Source: Zygnema cylindricum
Taxonomy: Eukaryota; Streptophyta; Zygnematophyceae; Zygnematales; Zygnemataceae
Direction: 5' to 3'
Length of the DNA: 62,000 nt
NCBI GenBank assembly: GCA_037447655.1
Contig: JBBHKE010002684.1
Location: 1-62,000 of the forward strand
The notes under the pieces are model-generated. The model worked only from the letters and a program-made list of their open reading frames with translations, was not told the origin of the DNA and did no database searches. Every line of letters begins with the position of its first letter. The stretch's first letter is position 1. The translations under genes and the position numbers were made by a program. Shown here piece by piece: positions 24,920-36,579 of the stretch.

Positions 24920-27445
24920 ATTGAGAATTATGGTAGATTCAGGTGTTACACATAATTTTATTTCACATAAGTACGTAGAGGAAAATAAAATTCCTACATT
25001 TAGAACGAAAAACCCTTTGCATATTTAGGTGGCAAATGGTAATAATTCCACATTAGATTTACAAACTGACACAATAGAAGTTGATATCCAAGGGCATAAA
25101 TGAAAGTTGTGTGTGAAATAATGAATTTGGGTAAAGAGGAGCTAATTATAGCAAAGCCCTGGCTAACAGAACATAACCCTCAAATTAATTGGGAAACTAA
25201 CACCTTGAGAGTGAAGTTTGACAACGGTTGGAAAGTTTTGCAAGCATATACCTTCGAAGAAATTGCATAGGAATCATATAAATAATATAACCAAATTGGG
25301 AGTGGAAGGTTTGATTTATGCTAAACAATTTAAAAAGCAATTATTTTCTTATTATTAGTAACTGAGGGAGTTATTGATGAAAGAGGGGGAGAAAACACTA
25401 ACATTGACGTTATTCCTAAATAAGACACGACTAAAAATCTTGAAAAACAAAAATCTGATTTGTAACTAACATTAATACATCTGATGCTGCTGTTAAAGAT
25501 TTGATTTTTGAATTTAGAGATGTTTTCCCAGGTGACTTATCCTCAGGGAGGCCACCTTCGCGAGATGTGGAACATGTTATTAACATTGAACCTGGATGTA
25601 ATCCACCTGTCACTGAAATTTATAAGCACAGTTTCTTTGAGCAGGAGGAGTTAAAGAAACATATCAAAGAGATTCTGGAGAAAGAACATATTCAGCCCAC
25701 CAAATCACCGTACGGAGCACCAATTCTCTTCGTCAAAAAAAGGGACGGAAGGTTCAGGATGTGTGTCGACTATCGTACTCTAAACAAGATTACGGTGAAG
25801 GATAAGTATTAGTTACCTTTAATTTCTAATTTGTTAGATCGTTTGAAAGGTGTTTAATTATTTTGTTTGATTGATCTCCGTAGTGTCTTTAATCATGTGC
25901 CAATTAGAACCGAAGATGTTGACAAAAACAGAGTTCACAACTAGAGTCAGTCATTTTGAATGGATAGTGATGCCATTTGGTTTGACGAATGCACCGCCTA
26001 CTAATCAAAGATTAATGAACCAAACCTTTTCAAATCATATAGATGAGATTGTTCAGGTGTTTATAGATGATATTCTAATTTATAAAGATTCTATAAAACA
26101 ACATGAAATTCATTCAAAGAAAGTGTTGGAAAGGTTGAGGGAAAGAAAACTATATGGAAAATTGTCAAAATCCAATTTTCTTAAAAGTGAACCATTATTT
26201 TTGGGACATATAGTTAGTGGGGAAGGTGTTGAAACAGATCCATCCAAATTACTGCAATCCAAAATTGGAAGCAACCCACTAATGTCACAAAAGTTAGATC
26301 ATTTTTGGGATTGGCGTCGTATTACAGTAAATTTATCAGGAACTTCAGTATGATCGCCGCACCTTTGACGAATTTACTTCGGGAGAATGAGACGTTTGTG
26401 TGGAGAACCGATCACAAGAGAGATTTCGAGGAACTAAAAGGGAAGTTGATCTCTGCCTTTACACTGGTAAACTTGATTCTCCTGGGGAATTTGACGTTCT
26501 GATCACTATTAATGCATGGAATAAAGGTCTACGTGCAGTCATAAGTTAAAAAGTCAGCAAACATTTTCACCCTATTGCTTTTGAGTTCAGGAAATTCAAT
26601 GATGTTGAAAAGAACTATCCAACACGAAAATGAATTACTCGCAATAGTTCATGCATTGGTGAAATGGCGTTGTTTTTTGCATTATAAATATTTTACAGTT
26701 CACTTTGTGATAATAAGAGCACTCTCTTATCTACAAAGGTTAAGTGATGCAATTATGACTGGCATACAAGTTAGGTGGATCTGCAATAGTAAGATATTTC
26801 AAATTTAATGTCCAACATATTCTTGGAAAGACAAATGTAGTCGCAAATCCTTTAAGTAGATGTTATGAAATAAGTGTGGTGGTTCAAGATAAATTGATTT
26901 TAGATGCTGTTAGAAATGGATATGATAAAGATCCTTATTTTGCTGTGATTTGCAAAAATATTTTGGGAGGGAATTCTGACCTATTAAATGAGAGGCATGT
27001 CAGAACTTTAGAATAGAAGATAGTTTATTGTATTTGCGAAAAAGGGATAGATTATGTATTCTTGAATTACGAAACTTAAGAAAACAACTTTTACTACAAG
27101 CCCATGAGCATTTAGGACATCTGGGTCATGATAAAACTCTTAATCGGTTGCAGGGTATGTTGTTTTGGCACGTGATGGCAAATGAGGTGTCAAAACACAT
27201 GGAAAGTTGTGTCTCTTGCCAACAGAGTAAACCTAGTAACCAAAAACCTAGAGGTCTCTTAAAACCTTTAAATATCCCCGAAAGACCATGGGAATCTGTC
27301 ACTATGGATTTTATTGTCAGATTGCTAGCTACATGTAGAAGATATGACAGTATCATGGTCGTGGTCAATAAGTTCAGTAAAATGGCAATCTCTATCCTTT
27401 GCAAAACTACTCATTTAGTTGTGGATATTGTTGTGATTTGAAAAC
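24920..27445 (+). pseudogene. Gypsy pol remnant: protease, RT, RNase H, integrase N-part
   Basis: Protease motif VDSGVTHNFISH near 24932. Reverse transcriptase spans 25501-26300, with [27 protein letters not shown] and the catalytic FIDDILIY (near 26062) plus FLGHIVS. The RNase H region is partly frame-shifted (26305-26810). Integrase zinc finger HEHLGHLGHDKT with CVSCQQSK at 27090-27235. Stops occur at 25810 and 26353. An ~80-base tandem duplication lies at 24663-24815. Integrase breaks off at 27450, where another element is inserted. Confidence 0.85.
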
Positions 27446-27450
27446 TTTGG

Positions 27451-28761
27451 TACTCAGTAAAAGGGTCAGTGAGAGAGGGATTAGTACTTATAATATTTTT
27501 AGTGTAAACACTTCAGTACTGACCACTAATAGTAATACAATAGTATAACGATAAAAGAGTGTACCGTACTTCTACAGGGACACGCGTCGGCATATGAGGA
27601 CTTTGCAGGTATTTTGGAATGGCGCCGACACTCACATACACGTGTCGCATATCGAATGAGCAAATTCGCTGAATTCGACGGACGAAGTTTTCCAGAAAAT
27701 GTACTGTACGTAATGATTATAGAACGTTGATTCGAATCGTGTCGACGGGCGCGATTTGTACGGGACCACAAGCAACGAAACATGCCGTACGCACTCAGGT
27801 GTTTTGTACCGCACAGCAACAGTCGGCTAGACGTATATGAACTATGCTACAATACACGACAAAGAATGAACGGCGGATACGAATCGAGTCGACGGACTCG
27901 ATTCGAAATGGGACCACATTGGGATAGTGATTTAGACGCGTGTCGTCCACGGCGAAGATTTACTTTACATCTAACGGTGATCCGCGAATTCGGAGCTGAC
28001 TTGTACGGACGCTTGGACGAATTAGCAAATTGCTGACTAAGCAAGTGACATAATTTATGTACGGCCCCTATTTGTAAATATCTTAAACAACGTTAATTTG
28101 TATGTAGTGAATTACTTTTTAGTGTTGCAATTGTGAAATTAGATAAAAGTCATAATTAGGGTTTGGACGTAACTCCGGTACAGTAGATGTACCGTTGACG
28201 TATATTGTCTTTATTTAAGTATAGTAATAAATTACACATGTAGCTATTTCATTAGTGTATGGCTCAGTTGATAACATTGTGAGTATAAACTTGTAGGACT
28301 TAGTTTATTCTATCATCAGCTGAATTTATCAAAGTAATGGCATACTGTTTTTCTGCATCTTTGACCTGTCAGTGTGATCACTTAGATTGACATATAGATA
28401 TGAAACTTTGTGTGTATGTTTTTTGATATAGAAAATATATGGTTGTGTAGTTTCATTCTGTTCTGCTGCTTCTGTAGAATTATGTGAGAGATTTAATTGG
28501 TTAGTTTGATAAGCTGTCAGCTGTTTTTATGAAACTCTAGAGCTCATAACTTTTGGATTCCTTTGTGGATTAGGCTAGAATTTTGGGAAGTTATAGTGTC
28601 TAGTATATACTGCATATTGTAGCAGTTTGAGGTGATTCGGTATATTGTGAATTAATATGTGTTGTCTAAAACACAGCTGTTTTGGGGTATTTTGTGGGTG
28701 TCTTCCGTGAGTAATCCATGGCTGAAATAGGACAAGGACATAAGATATTGAAAATTTATAT
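27451..28761. mobile_element. 1.3 kb insertion splitting Gypsy integrase
   Basis: Integrase sequence stops at 27450 and resumes at 28762 with QSGQTSW...DRDSKF in a continuous alignment. Five bases TTTGG occur at both junctions (27446-27450, 28762-28766), consistent with a target duplication. The insert has no recognisable protein. Its last ~450 bases match 12840-13170 next to the minus-strand Copia LTR, so it may be a solo LTR of a related element. Confidence 0.6.
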
Positions 28762-28766
28762 TTTGG

Positions 28767-29681
28767 CAAAGTGGTCAGACATCATGGAGTCCCTTTATCA
28801 TAATCATTGATAGGGATTCTAAATTTACATCTGCATTTTGGAAAGAATTGGAGCAAAATTTTGGCACTGAATTAAAAATGTGTACCTCTTATCATCCTCA
28901 AACAGATGGACAGACAAAAAAGATGAACCGTATACTAGAAGAAATGCTTAGGACTGTTTGCAGTGGAGTTCAGAACACATGGGAATCTAAACTGCCATTA
29001 AGGGAATTTGTATACAATTCATGAAAACATGGTAGCACAGGATTCTCACCGTTTGAAGTTGCATACATATACCAACCCAGAGAAGCATTAGACTTAATAC
29101 TAGAGGAAACTAAAGAGAGTAGAGGTTTTGGAACAGAGTTTTGGGAATACATTCAAACATTTTGGAAAACATTACGGGATGCATTAGTCGAGGCACAAAG
29201 GAGGCAAGAGTTAAACGCTAACCGCAAACGGGGTGATTGGGTGGTAAGCGCAGGTGACAAGGTTTGGCTTTCTCCAACTCATTACAAGTGTAAGATTGAG
29301 GGACAATCGCATCCTACGGGGAAATTTGCTCTTAAGTACATTGGACCATTTACTGGAATCAAGATGATATCGTCAGGTGCTGCCAAATTGGCCATTCCGT
29401 CTTCAACAAAAATTCATCTAGTAATACACATCAGTCAATTGAAACCAACAAAGCTTCGGCCAACTGAAAGAGAATTGGAATTGGATCCTTTAATAATTAT
29501 AGAACCTGAGGTCCACAGATGGGTAATAGATTGGGATGGTCAACGGTTTAAGGTCGGCGATACTATATTATCGCAAGTGGATTATCTAGGAAGGCTAGAA
29601 GATGAGTTAACTTTAGAAGATAAAAGTTCAAATTTTTTACAAAGGTTTTGGAGGGATAATAATATAGAAGTCGCGTCTTAA
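28767..29681 (+). pseudogene. Gypsy integrase C-terminal remnant
   Basis: Resumes the integrase core (IIDRDSKFTSAFW, then CTSYHPQTDGQT with the catalytic region) and runs into a 146-codon open frame at 29241-29681 (GDKVWLS, YIGPF, HLVIHISQLK). It ends with a chromodomain-like tail (VIDWDGQRFKVGDTILSQVDYLG). The stop at 29679-29681 lies 46 bases before the 3' LTR. Confidence 0.8.
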
Positions 29682-29727
29682 CAATTAAATGTGTTTTAAC
29701 AAAGGTCAGTTAAATATAAGAAGGGGA

Positions 29728-30270
29728 TGATGTAACATTAATAGTGGATCGATCTTGTTTGTAAATAGGTATTAAAAGGTTACAAATACAGAGTTCTTAA
29801 TTTGATAGACGTCCACGAGAGAATCCCACGATATGAGGTTGTATTTTAAAAGATATAGTGATTGGTGTATTGAAGCGACAGCGCAAGGTCAAAATAACGA
29901 ATGGGTGGTCATTTTTTTGAGTTAAGGGTCAAACTAGCCGCAAATTTAATGCGTACGTTTATAAAGTACCAAACGAAATCAATATTTTGTTAAGTACGCA
30001 CGATGGTTCGTTTCGTACAATTTTTAGTACGAAACGTCACTTTCACTTTATGGAATTTCGTATGAAGTTTCGCGTGCGAAATTTGCGACGCCCGTTCATG
30101 CGAAGTCGCGTTTCGTTTGGCTTGCACTTTTGCACGTAAATGTTACGTAGTGAAACTGATTGGTTAGATATGCTACGTAGTTAGTGAGAGATTTCGCACG
30201 TTTTTGCATTGGTCACTCTGAGTCCTTAATAATCAATGATTAGCCCAGGTAAAACGTGTTCAACAAAGCG
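29728..30270 (+). repeat. 3' LTR of Gypsy element, truncated
   Basis: Matches 20638-21195 of the 5' LTR (for example 'ttttaaaagatatagtgattggtgta' and 'tgcgaaatttgcgac'). It ends abruptly at 'aaagcg', where a Copia LTR starts; the remaining LTR part is not found downstream. Confidence 0.8.
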
Positions 30271-31270
30271 TGTTGATATTTGTGTATTTTCTAGGTCTGT
30301 AAATAGGATAGAAAAAGGCAGAGGCAGTCTGCCTCTAACTCCCCTCTCCAAGCCCCCACACTTGTTGTAGTCACTGAAGGCTGGATAGGGAGTTAGAGCC
30401 ATGGCTGCCTAATCTCTCTAAAGAAGACAGGGGAGTTAGTTGACGAACCCAGGAATTGATCCTGGTACCTATCGTGTGGCAATCAATAACAGCCAATAGC
30501 TTTAACCGTTTAGTCTAGAGCTAATATTAAGACATGTGAGGTTTGATAATAATTTAATTTGTTACACGTAGACTTTATCATTTAACTGGAAATATATACG
30601 TAGTGCATAGCTACAGTTATATAAAGTACGAAGTACGATACGGTTTGGAAATAAACACCGCACATTTTGTTTGACATCAAATAAAATACCGCGCAAGTAT
30701 TGATGACGGCTACGATTGAAATCCAGATTTGATCCGACGGCCGCGAATGATGCCAAGATCGCGAAATAGGATTTTGGCCTTTTGCGATCACCGCCACATC
30801 GAATGACACGTGGCAAAACCACATTGGATTGCGGCAACTCTGGGGATTACGGAAACGAATCCCGATATGACATTTGTCGACAATTTGGCCATGTGGTACG
30901 ATGGCCGTACAGAAAGTACACCAGCACCTGTACTTTTCTGTACGACACAGTATTATAATTGGTGTCGTACTTCAATAGAAAGAGTTTTAGAGGGGGAATA
31001 GGACTTAGAAAAATTTTGGTAGGTAGTTGCCTCTCTTAGAGAGCACCTTGTATAAATGGCAAACTTTGGCCAGCCATAACGATCAATTTACTTGACCATT
31101 TTTAGTGATTTTTTTTGCTGCAGGCTCAGGGGAGTCCACGCTACACAGGTGTGTAGTTGGTCAAAGTGTTTGTCTGCCAGGGTGGAGGTAATTCTAAGGG
31201 AATGTGAAAGTGGATGAATGTGTCCAAATCTCATATTCTAACTTTGCATTTTGTGGTGGAACTGAGCACA
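30271..31270 (+). repeat. Copia-family LTR without attached coding region
   Basis: Begins 'TGTTGATATTTGTGTATTTTCTAGG' in split form (TGTT and the ATTTTCTAGGTCT tract shared with 5391) and continues with the shared 'gcagaggcagtctgcctct' tract, TATA-like 'tgtataaatggc' near 31050 and 'ggggagtccacg'. The right edge near 31270 is unclear. A tRNA-like segment lies on the minus strand at 30440-30525. Best read as a solo or truncated LTR. Confidence 0.65.
30440..30525 (-). other. tRNA-like segment inside Copia LTR
   Basis: On the minus strand: 'taaacggttaaagc' (D-arm-like) and, about 45 bases later, 'aggatcaattcctggg', a T-arm-like stem-loop. It holds the same position and antisense orientation as the segments in the other three LTRs, but is more diverged. 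Confidence 0.4.
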
Positions 31271-32437
31271 CAGAAAGTCTTATTTCACAAGGGTGAAGCT
31301 ATAATGGGTTTGTGATTGTCAAGGGGTCAGTCATTTGGGTTTATATCAACTTGGAGTCGGCACTATCTAGATAAGCTTCTTTTGGATGTGCGATTTCTGT
31401 GGGCAATGTGGGCAATGGAGCACACAGAGTTTCAAGTTTTAGCGGGCGATAGGGGTATTGGGAGGGGAGAGGGAGGGGGAGGGGAAGAGGGATAGGGAGA
31501 GTTAGGGGGAGAGGAGACAAAGCAACATCCAGGTAGGGTACCCAAAACAAAATTACCTAAGTAAACCACTATGGATAAAAAACCCATAAAATCACACCTT
31601 TAAAACCCTTGATCTCATTTCAAGAAAAGAAGAGCAAAGAACAAAAAGAATCTTTTGAGTTCATTATAAAGAGGAACAATGCCCTTACTTTTTCCAAAAA
31701 TACCTCGTGATCCTAAAAGTATAGTAGTGTTTCGTTTTCTCAAGTTTCTCCCCGAATTGTTGAAAGATTGATCTAGGTTGCCAATCCTTTAGAAGTTTAA
31801 AGGTCATTATGAAGAAAATCGAATTTCTTTGAAAAGTAAAGGACATAAAATAATCTATTTTAGAATCTCATCTCAGATACTATAATCTCGTGATTCTACA
31901 ACGAATGTTTTCACTACAAAAATACATCACATTTTAATGTCCACGTTTCATCTCTCTCCCTTTAGATTCTCCGAGAATCTTTGGCAACTAGAGTACATTC
32001 TTAAAGTACAACAATAAAACTACATGTTGAAATTAAAAAAACAACTCCCCATTTTCAATTCCCTATCGTCAAATTCCCTCATCCGGACTCTTCCAAACTC
32101 AAGTCTCTAATTTATAACTGAAAAACTTCCCGACTTCCCATTCTACTTTAAAGCTAAACAATTTTCCAAGCTTTTCGATTTTCCAATTTTTCAAATTTCC
32201 CAAATTTATCGTACAGCCGCAAATGCGGTCACGGAGAGTTTTATTCTTTAGCTCCTCCAATCCGAGCCGAAATATTTTCTCGACCAAGACATTGATGTCG
32301 ATTTGAATACAAAATTAGCAAATCCACACTAATTTCGAATCCCCATAAGATTTTCAAATATTGACTAAAATACACTTCCGATACAAAAATATCGAAACAC
32401 CATTGAGATTCAAGCGTAAGAATATGATGTGAGATCA
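31271..32437. other. Intergenic, downstream of expansin gene
   Basis: No gene seen. A G/A-rich patch occupies 31440-31520. The remainder is ordinary AT-rich DNA and includes the 3' flank of the minus-strand expansin gene. Confidence 0.6.
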
Positions 32438-35400
32438 TCAAGATTGGCTTAAAATAGTGAATTTCCCCGGTCCTCCGACAATATGATAACCAAATTGGGC
32501 ATAAGAGGCTCCAACTGCCAAAGGAAAAATATAATTTGGAAGAGTATACGTATTTGCACCCAAAGAAACAATGTTGTATTTATCGATGGGATTAAAGTTG
32601 TCCGCAACAAAAATTAGGGTGTTAACCGGTTTATCTCCACCGTTTCTGAAATTAACCGAATAGTGATAAGTCACCGATTTTCCGTTGTCAAAAAGATAAC
32701 TTCCAACCAAAGTTTGAGAAATAACCACTTTCGCACCTGTAATCAAAGTTAAGTAAAGAAGAGAAAAAATTAGAAAAGTGTGCTATTTAGGCGAAGATGA
32801 CCACAAATTAGAACAGCAAAATAGGGAAAAAAATTGCGGAAATGTGTGACAATTGTTTGTATTGACAAGCATTTCAAGGAAATTAGAGTGAAATTGATAA
32901 GGTTTTATACTGACATCTGTTATCATTTTTTATCATTCGTCGTTGATGCTGATCATGTCGACAATGTCAAAAGTGATCATTAACAGCCTTAATGAGCCTA
33001 TTTGTAAAATATATGCATACATATACATATACATCCACATATACATATATATATGACCAATATTAATAAACTAAATACTAATAGCTTAATAAAACGAATC
33101 AGATACTGACCTGCTGGAGGCGTTGTCGACGAAGGCGAATTTGGAGGTGGGCTTATTGGAACTGAAGGAGGAGGAGGGGATGGCGGGGGAGAGGAGGATG
33201 ATGGAGGAGGAGAGGATGGAGGAGGAAGAGAGGAGAGAGAAGGAGAGGATGGAGGAGGAGAGGATGTAGGAGGAGAGAGACCAGGCAAATTAGGTGTAAT
33301 TTGGGAACTTGTTCCTCCCGAAGAAAATTGTGCTCCACAATCGTACAAAGTCCCCGCTGTAAAAGTCGACGGAATTGTTTTCGGACATGTGATGATCTCA
33401 CCTGCCAGTTGTTCCATGTGGGAATCCTGTTAGTAATTACAGATACTGAACTGGATAATTATACTGGATGAATAGTTAAAATTGATACTGGACATTGAAA
33501 ATGAACTTGAAATTACTTCGAAACTGCAATTGAAACTGAGATTGAAATCAAAACTGGAATTGGAAATGGACTTGAACTCATAATAAAGATTGACATTAGA
33601 ATTGAAACAAAGTATTGGACAGAAAATCAAATTCCATTCGACAATGAAATTGGACTTTTTGCTATTGCAATTGCATTTTTGTTTTTTTTGCAATTTGAGT
33701 TGAAATTGGTTCTCTGGCTAATAATACCAATGAAACTACAATTCTCAACTGGTAGTGAATGTGAAACTGGAATGGAATTTCAAAAACTGAAACTGAAAAG
33801 CTAACAGAAGAGGAAGAAAGAACTGTTGAACTTCTGTGGATATGTGTGGAAAGTTTGTACGTTTGTGTCTTATTTCTATTTTCGAGTACAATTACATATA
33901 CTGTTGCATTTACAGTTACAACTCTAGTTTCAGTTCCAGGTGAAATTTTCGGTTCCAGTTTCAGTTCCAGTTTTCGTTACATTTACAGTATACAGTTACA
34001 GTTATGTTTACATTTACATTCACTTTTACATTTGAAGTTGCAGCCACAGTTACATTTGTATCCACACTCATATTTCCATTAACATTTACTTTTATGCACA
34101 TTTTTAGTATTATTTCTTTACCGGTGGCGCTTGCGGTCAATTGGACGATATAAGGGCCGGAGAGGGGGGAGGAGGAGAGGAAGAAGAAAGACGCCCCCCA
34201 GTCCTTTGTCAGGGTTGTGAAAACAGCAGAATTTGCCTGACAAAAAAACAAAAGAAAGAGAGAGAGAGAGAGAAAAGAGGGAGAAAAAACTTGAAGGATG
34301 AACAATGAGCTTCCTCAAAAAAGGGCTGGAAAGGTGAAGTCCTAAAGAAGCTGCAAAGAAGCTTCCAAAAACGGAAAAATTGCAATGAAGCTCCCTAAGT
34401 AATATCCTAAACAGCTTCCTAAGAAGAAAAGAGAGTCTCAAGAAAGTTTGAAAAGGAAAATGTACAAAGAAGCTGCGAGAAAGCTTCCTTCACCTGTTTG
34501 AAAGCGACGGATGAGACGGATCCGGGACCGCCGCCGCCCAACGGAACGAGTCCGACATAGAACGAGTTGAATCCGGGAAGAATCCGTAAAGACAGGGAAC
34601 TAGAGGCATAGGGACAAGGAGCTCTGCAACACCATTTTTGTACTTCTTTTGAGTGAAGTTCTTATGTTTTAAAATCCATATCTTATACAATTCCAAAGCA
34701 CCGGGAGAACATAAAAAACAATTGCCCAAAAAATATCCAAAAGATATCCAAAAGATGTCCAAAAGAATGCCCAAAACATATCCTAACAACACCCAAAAAA
34801 GTCAAAAAATAAGAAACTTAGCAGAAAAACATATATACCTTTGATAGGAAATATCCAGAACCCCAACGGCTCTCAGAGCATCTTCTTTTCCAGGGAGCGC
34901 GAGAGCCCCAAAAGCCGTTCCACTCAAATCAAAATGAGTTTTTCCTCCGCCGCAAAAATCGCCGCCCGGGCAGAGATCTGTCACGACTACGGTGACAGGC
35001 GTAGACGCACAGAGAGCATTCGTGCACTTAACCTGTGCCGATAAATAAATAAAGAAAGAAATAAAGAAAGAAATAGAAGGAGTGAAAGGGCGAAGTTAGG
35101 GGAACTGAAACAAGTCCGATGCATAAAAGAATTAGAAAACAAAACAGAAAAGGAAAAAGAAACAGAAAAGAAACAGAAACAAACTGAACCGGGAAGCGAA
35201 ATGGAAATGACATCCAAAACAAAGAGTTCCATGCGTTAGTTTCCATTGAAAGGAACTGACCTGGTAGCATGATCCACATCCTAAACCATTTTGATATAAA
35301 GGAGCACTCCCAGCCACAATAATGGCTTTGTACGGAGTGAGAGAGAGAGCACCATAGCCACAGGCTCCCCCTGGAGATAACGGGAAAACGGAAAAACGTT

Positions 35401-35774
35401 TAAACGGAATGGAACAGAATTGAATGGGGTAGAAGGGAACAGAAAAGACAAAACAGAACACGGGAGTGAGTGACATGAATTGGAGAATAAGAGGAAGGTA
35501 GAGAGAACGGAAAATGGCTCTAAAATTTAGGGATTGTGAATTTGAGCGTTTCAAAATTGAGAGAGGGAGAGGGAGAGGGAGAGAGAAGTGAGAGAGAGAG
35601 GGAGAGAGGTATTGACTCACCATCTGTCCCATCCCCTTGCGCTTCACCATACCACGTGGCCTGGGAAGTTCCGGCAAGACCGCCATAAGCCCCATGGCAA
35701 ACTGCCACGTGGAAAATAGCTATTGGCAACAAGACACCCAAAAACCGCCATGCCATAAACCTTTGAGTATCCAT
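32438..35774 (-). CDS. Beta-expansin with proline-rich linker and CBM49-like domain
   Basis: Seven exons: 35774-35621, 35370-35261, 35032-34839, 34623-34494, 34236-34122, 33401-33111, 32736-32438. All introns are GT..AG and all phases fit, giving 430 codons plus stop. Residues 1-29: signal peptide (FLGVLLPIAIFHVAVC). Residues 39-150: expansin domain 1, with TWYG, GGACGYG, GCGSCYQVKC, VTDLCPGG and the conserved HFD (121-123). Residues 151-260: expansin domain 2 (RAPCPY, DWGASF, GPYIVQL). Residues 261-332: linker rich in PPSS/SPPP. Residues 333-430: a domain resembling CBM49, with VTYHYSVNFRN, NTYTLPNY and a GGP followed by KFTILS end. Beta-expansins loosen walls non-enzymatically; CBM49 is known from class C GH9 cellulases as a cellulose binder. 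Secretion to the wall is inferred. The exon model is strong; the CBM49 name rests on motif resemblance. Confidence 0.9.
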
Positions 35775-35983
35775 AGTTGTCAAAGTCCTTACAAATTGGT
35801 CCCAAAGTCGATATTAAAAATCTTCTTTCAAAAACAAAAGGTGAATCCCAATGAATTTAGTCACCAAATGAAAGTAAAAAGAAGAAAAAAAAACTCCAAA
35901 ATGAAGAGAAATCCCTAAAAGCTCTAAGCATGGATTGACTACAAGTAGTAGTTGTTGGTTCCCCTTAGCTTCTCTCGTGTTCC

Positions 35984-35993
35984 CCATTTATAG
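35984..35993 (-). promoter_or_regulatory. Putative TATA box of expansin gene
   Basis: Minus-strand CTATAAATGG lies about 210 bases upstream of the chosen ATG (35774), a plausible core promoter position with a leader of roughly 180 bases. No transcript evidence is available. Confidence 0.5.
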
Positions 35994-35999
35994 AGCGAA

Positions 36000-36340
36000 C
36001 TGGATGGTTACAAACTTGCACGTTCAATTTGCTGCGCGCCGAAACGACCTAGTCGTAGGTCGGTCCAATGACAATTGTCGATGGGCGACAAAGTTATCGT
36101 CGCAGTGCGACAAAGCGCCTTCGCCGCGTCACATTTACCATGCGACAAAACCTTTCAGTGCGCTGCGAATTGGCGGATTGTACGGCGTCGCCGGCTGGCG
36201 CAATTGTTGTGGGTGAGGATACAGCGCCGTTGTCACGAAGCGCCCTTCATTAGGGCTAAAAGTTTGCGAACTCGCGAGCACTATTCATCCCAAACAAAAA
36301 AAACTGACCAATAGAATCTCGTGATTCGCTACAGTACTGT
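36000..36340. other. Upstream region of expansin gene
   Basis: Rich in CGACAAAG/TTTGTCGC-type short repeats and short palindromes such as CGACAATTGTCG near 36076. No gene supported. It may hold regulatory sequence for the expansin gene. Confidence 0.35.
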
Positions 36341-36351
36341 TAGCATACTAC

Positions 36352-36568
36352 CCGTGTGTCACTGTTAGTGTTAACATTTTTTTCGCCACTTTAAACATCT
36401 TTTCTCCGTACACAATTGTCAGATTCTCAGTTTGAGACCGCCAATCGGAAGTTGAAAATCTTACCTTTCAATCGCAACCGTCAGATCTACAATCTGACAT
36501 GTTTGTACGGATAAAATATGTGTTTAGAGACGAAAAAAATATCAACTCTAATAGCGATATACGGTGCA
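36352..36568. mobile_element. Fold-back MITE (family B), 217 bp
   Basis: Nearly the whole unit is an inverted repeat: 'gttagtgttaacatttttttcgcc' with 'tctccgtaca' on the left mirrors 'tacggataaaatatg' and 'gacgaaaaaaatatcaactctaatagcg' on the right. Flanking 9-base direct repeats GCATACTAC lie at 36343-36351 and 36569-36577; 9-base duplications suggest a Mutator-like origin. Other copies are at 43323, 57183 and 61645. Confidence 0.75.
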
Positions 36569-36579
36569 GCATACTACAG

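Larger units (their letters stand above)
20638..30270 (+). mobile_element. Decayed LTR retrotransposon, Ty3/Gypsy type
   Basis: 5' LTR 20638-22504, primer-binding site complementary to initiator tRNA-Met at 22507-22523, gag-pol remnants 23250-29681, polypurine tract 29719-29727 (AGAAGGGGA), and 3' LTR from 29728. Domain order RT, RNase H, integrase places it in Gypsy. The 3' LTR is cut at 30270 by a Copia LTR. Two later insertions interrupt it: a MITE in the 5' LTR and a 1.3 kb segment in integrase. Confidence 0.9.
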
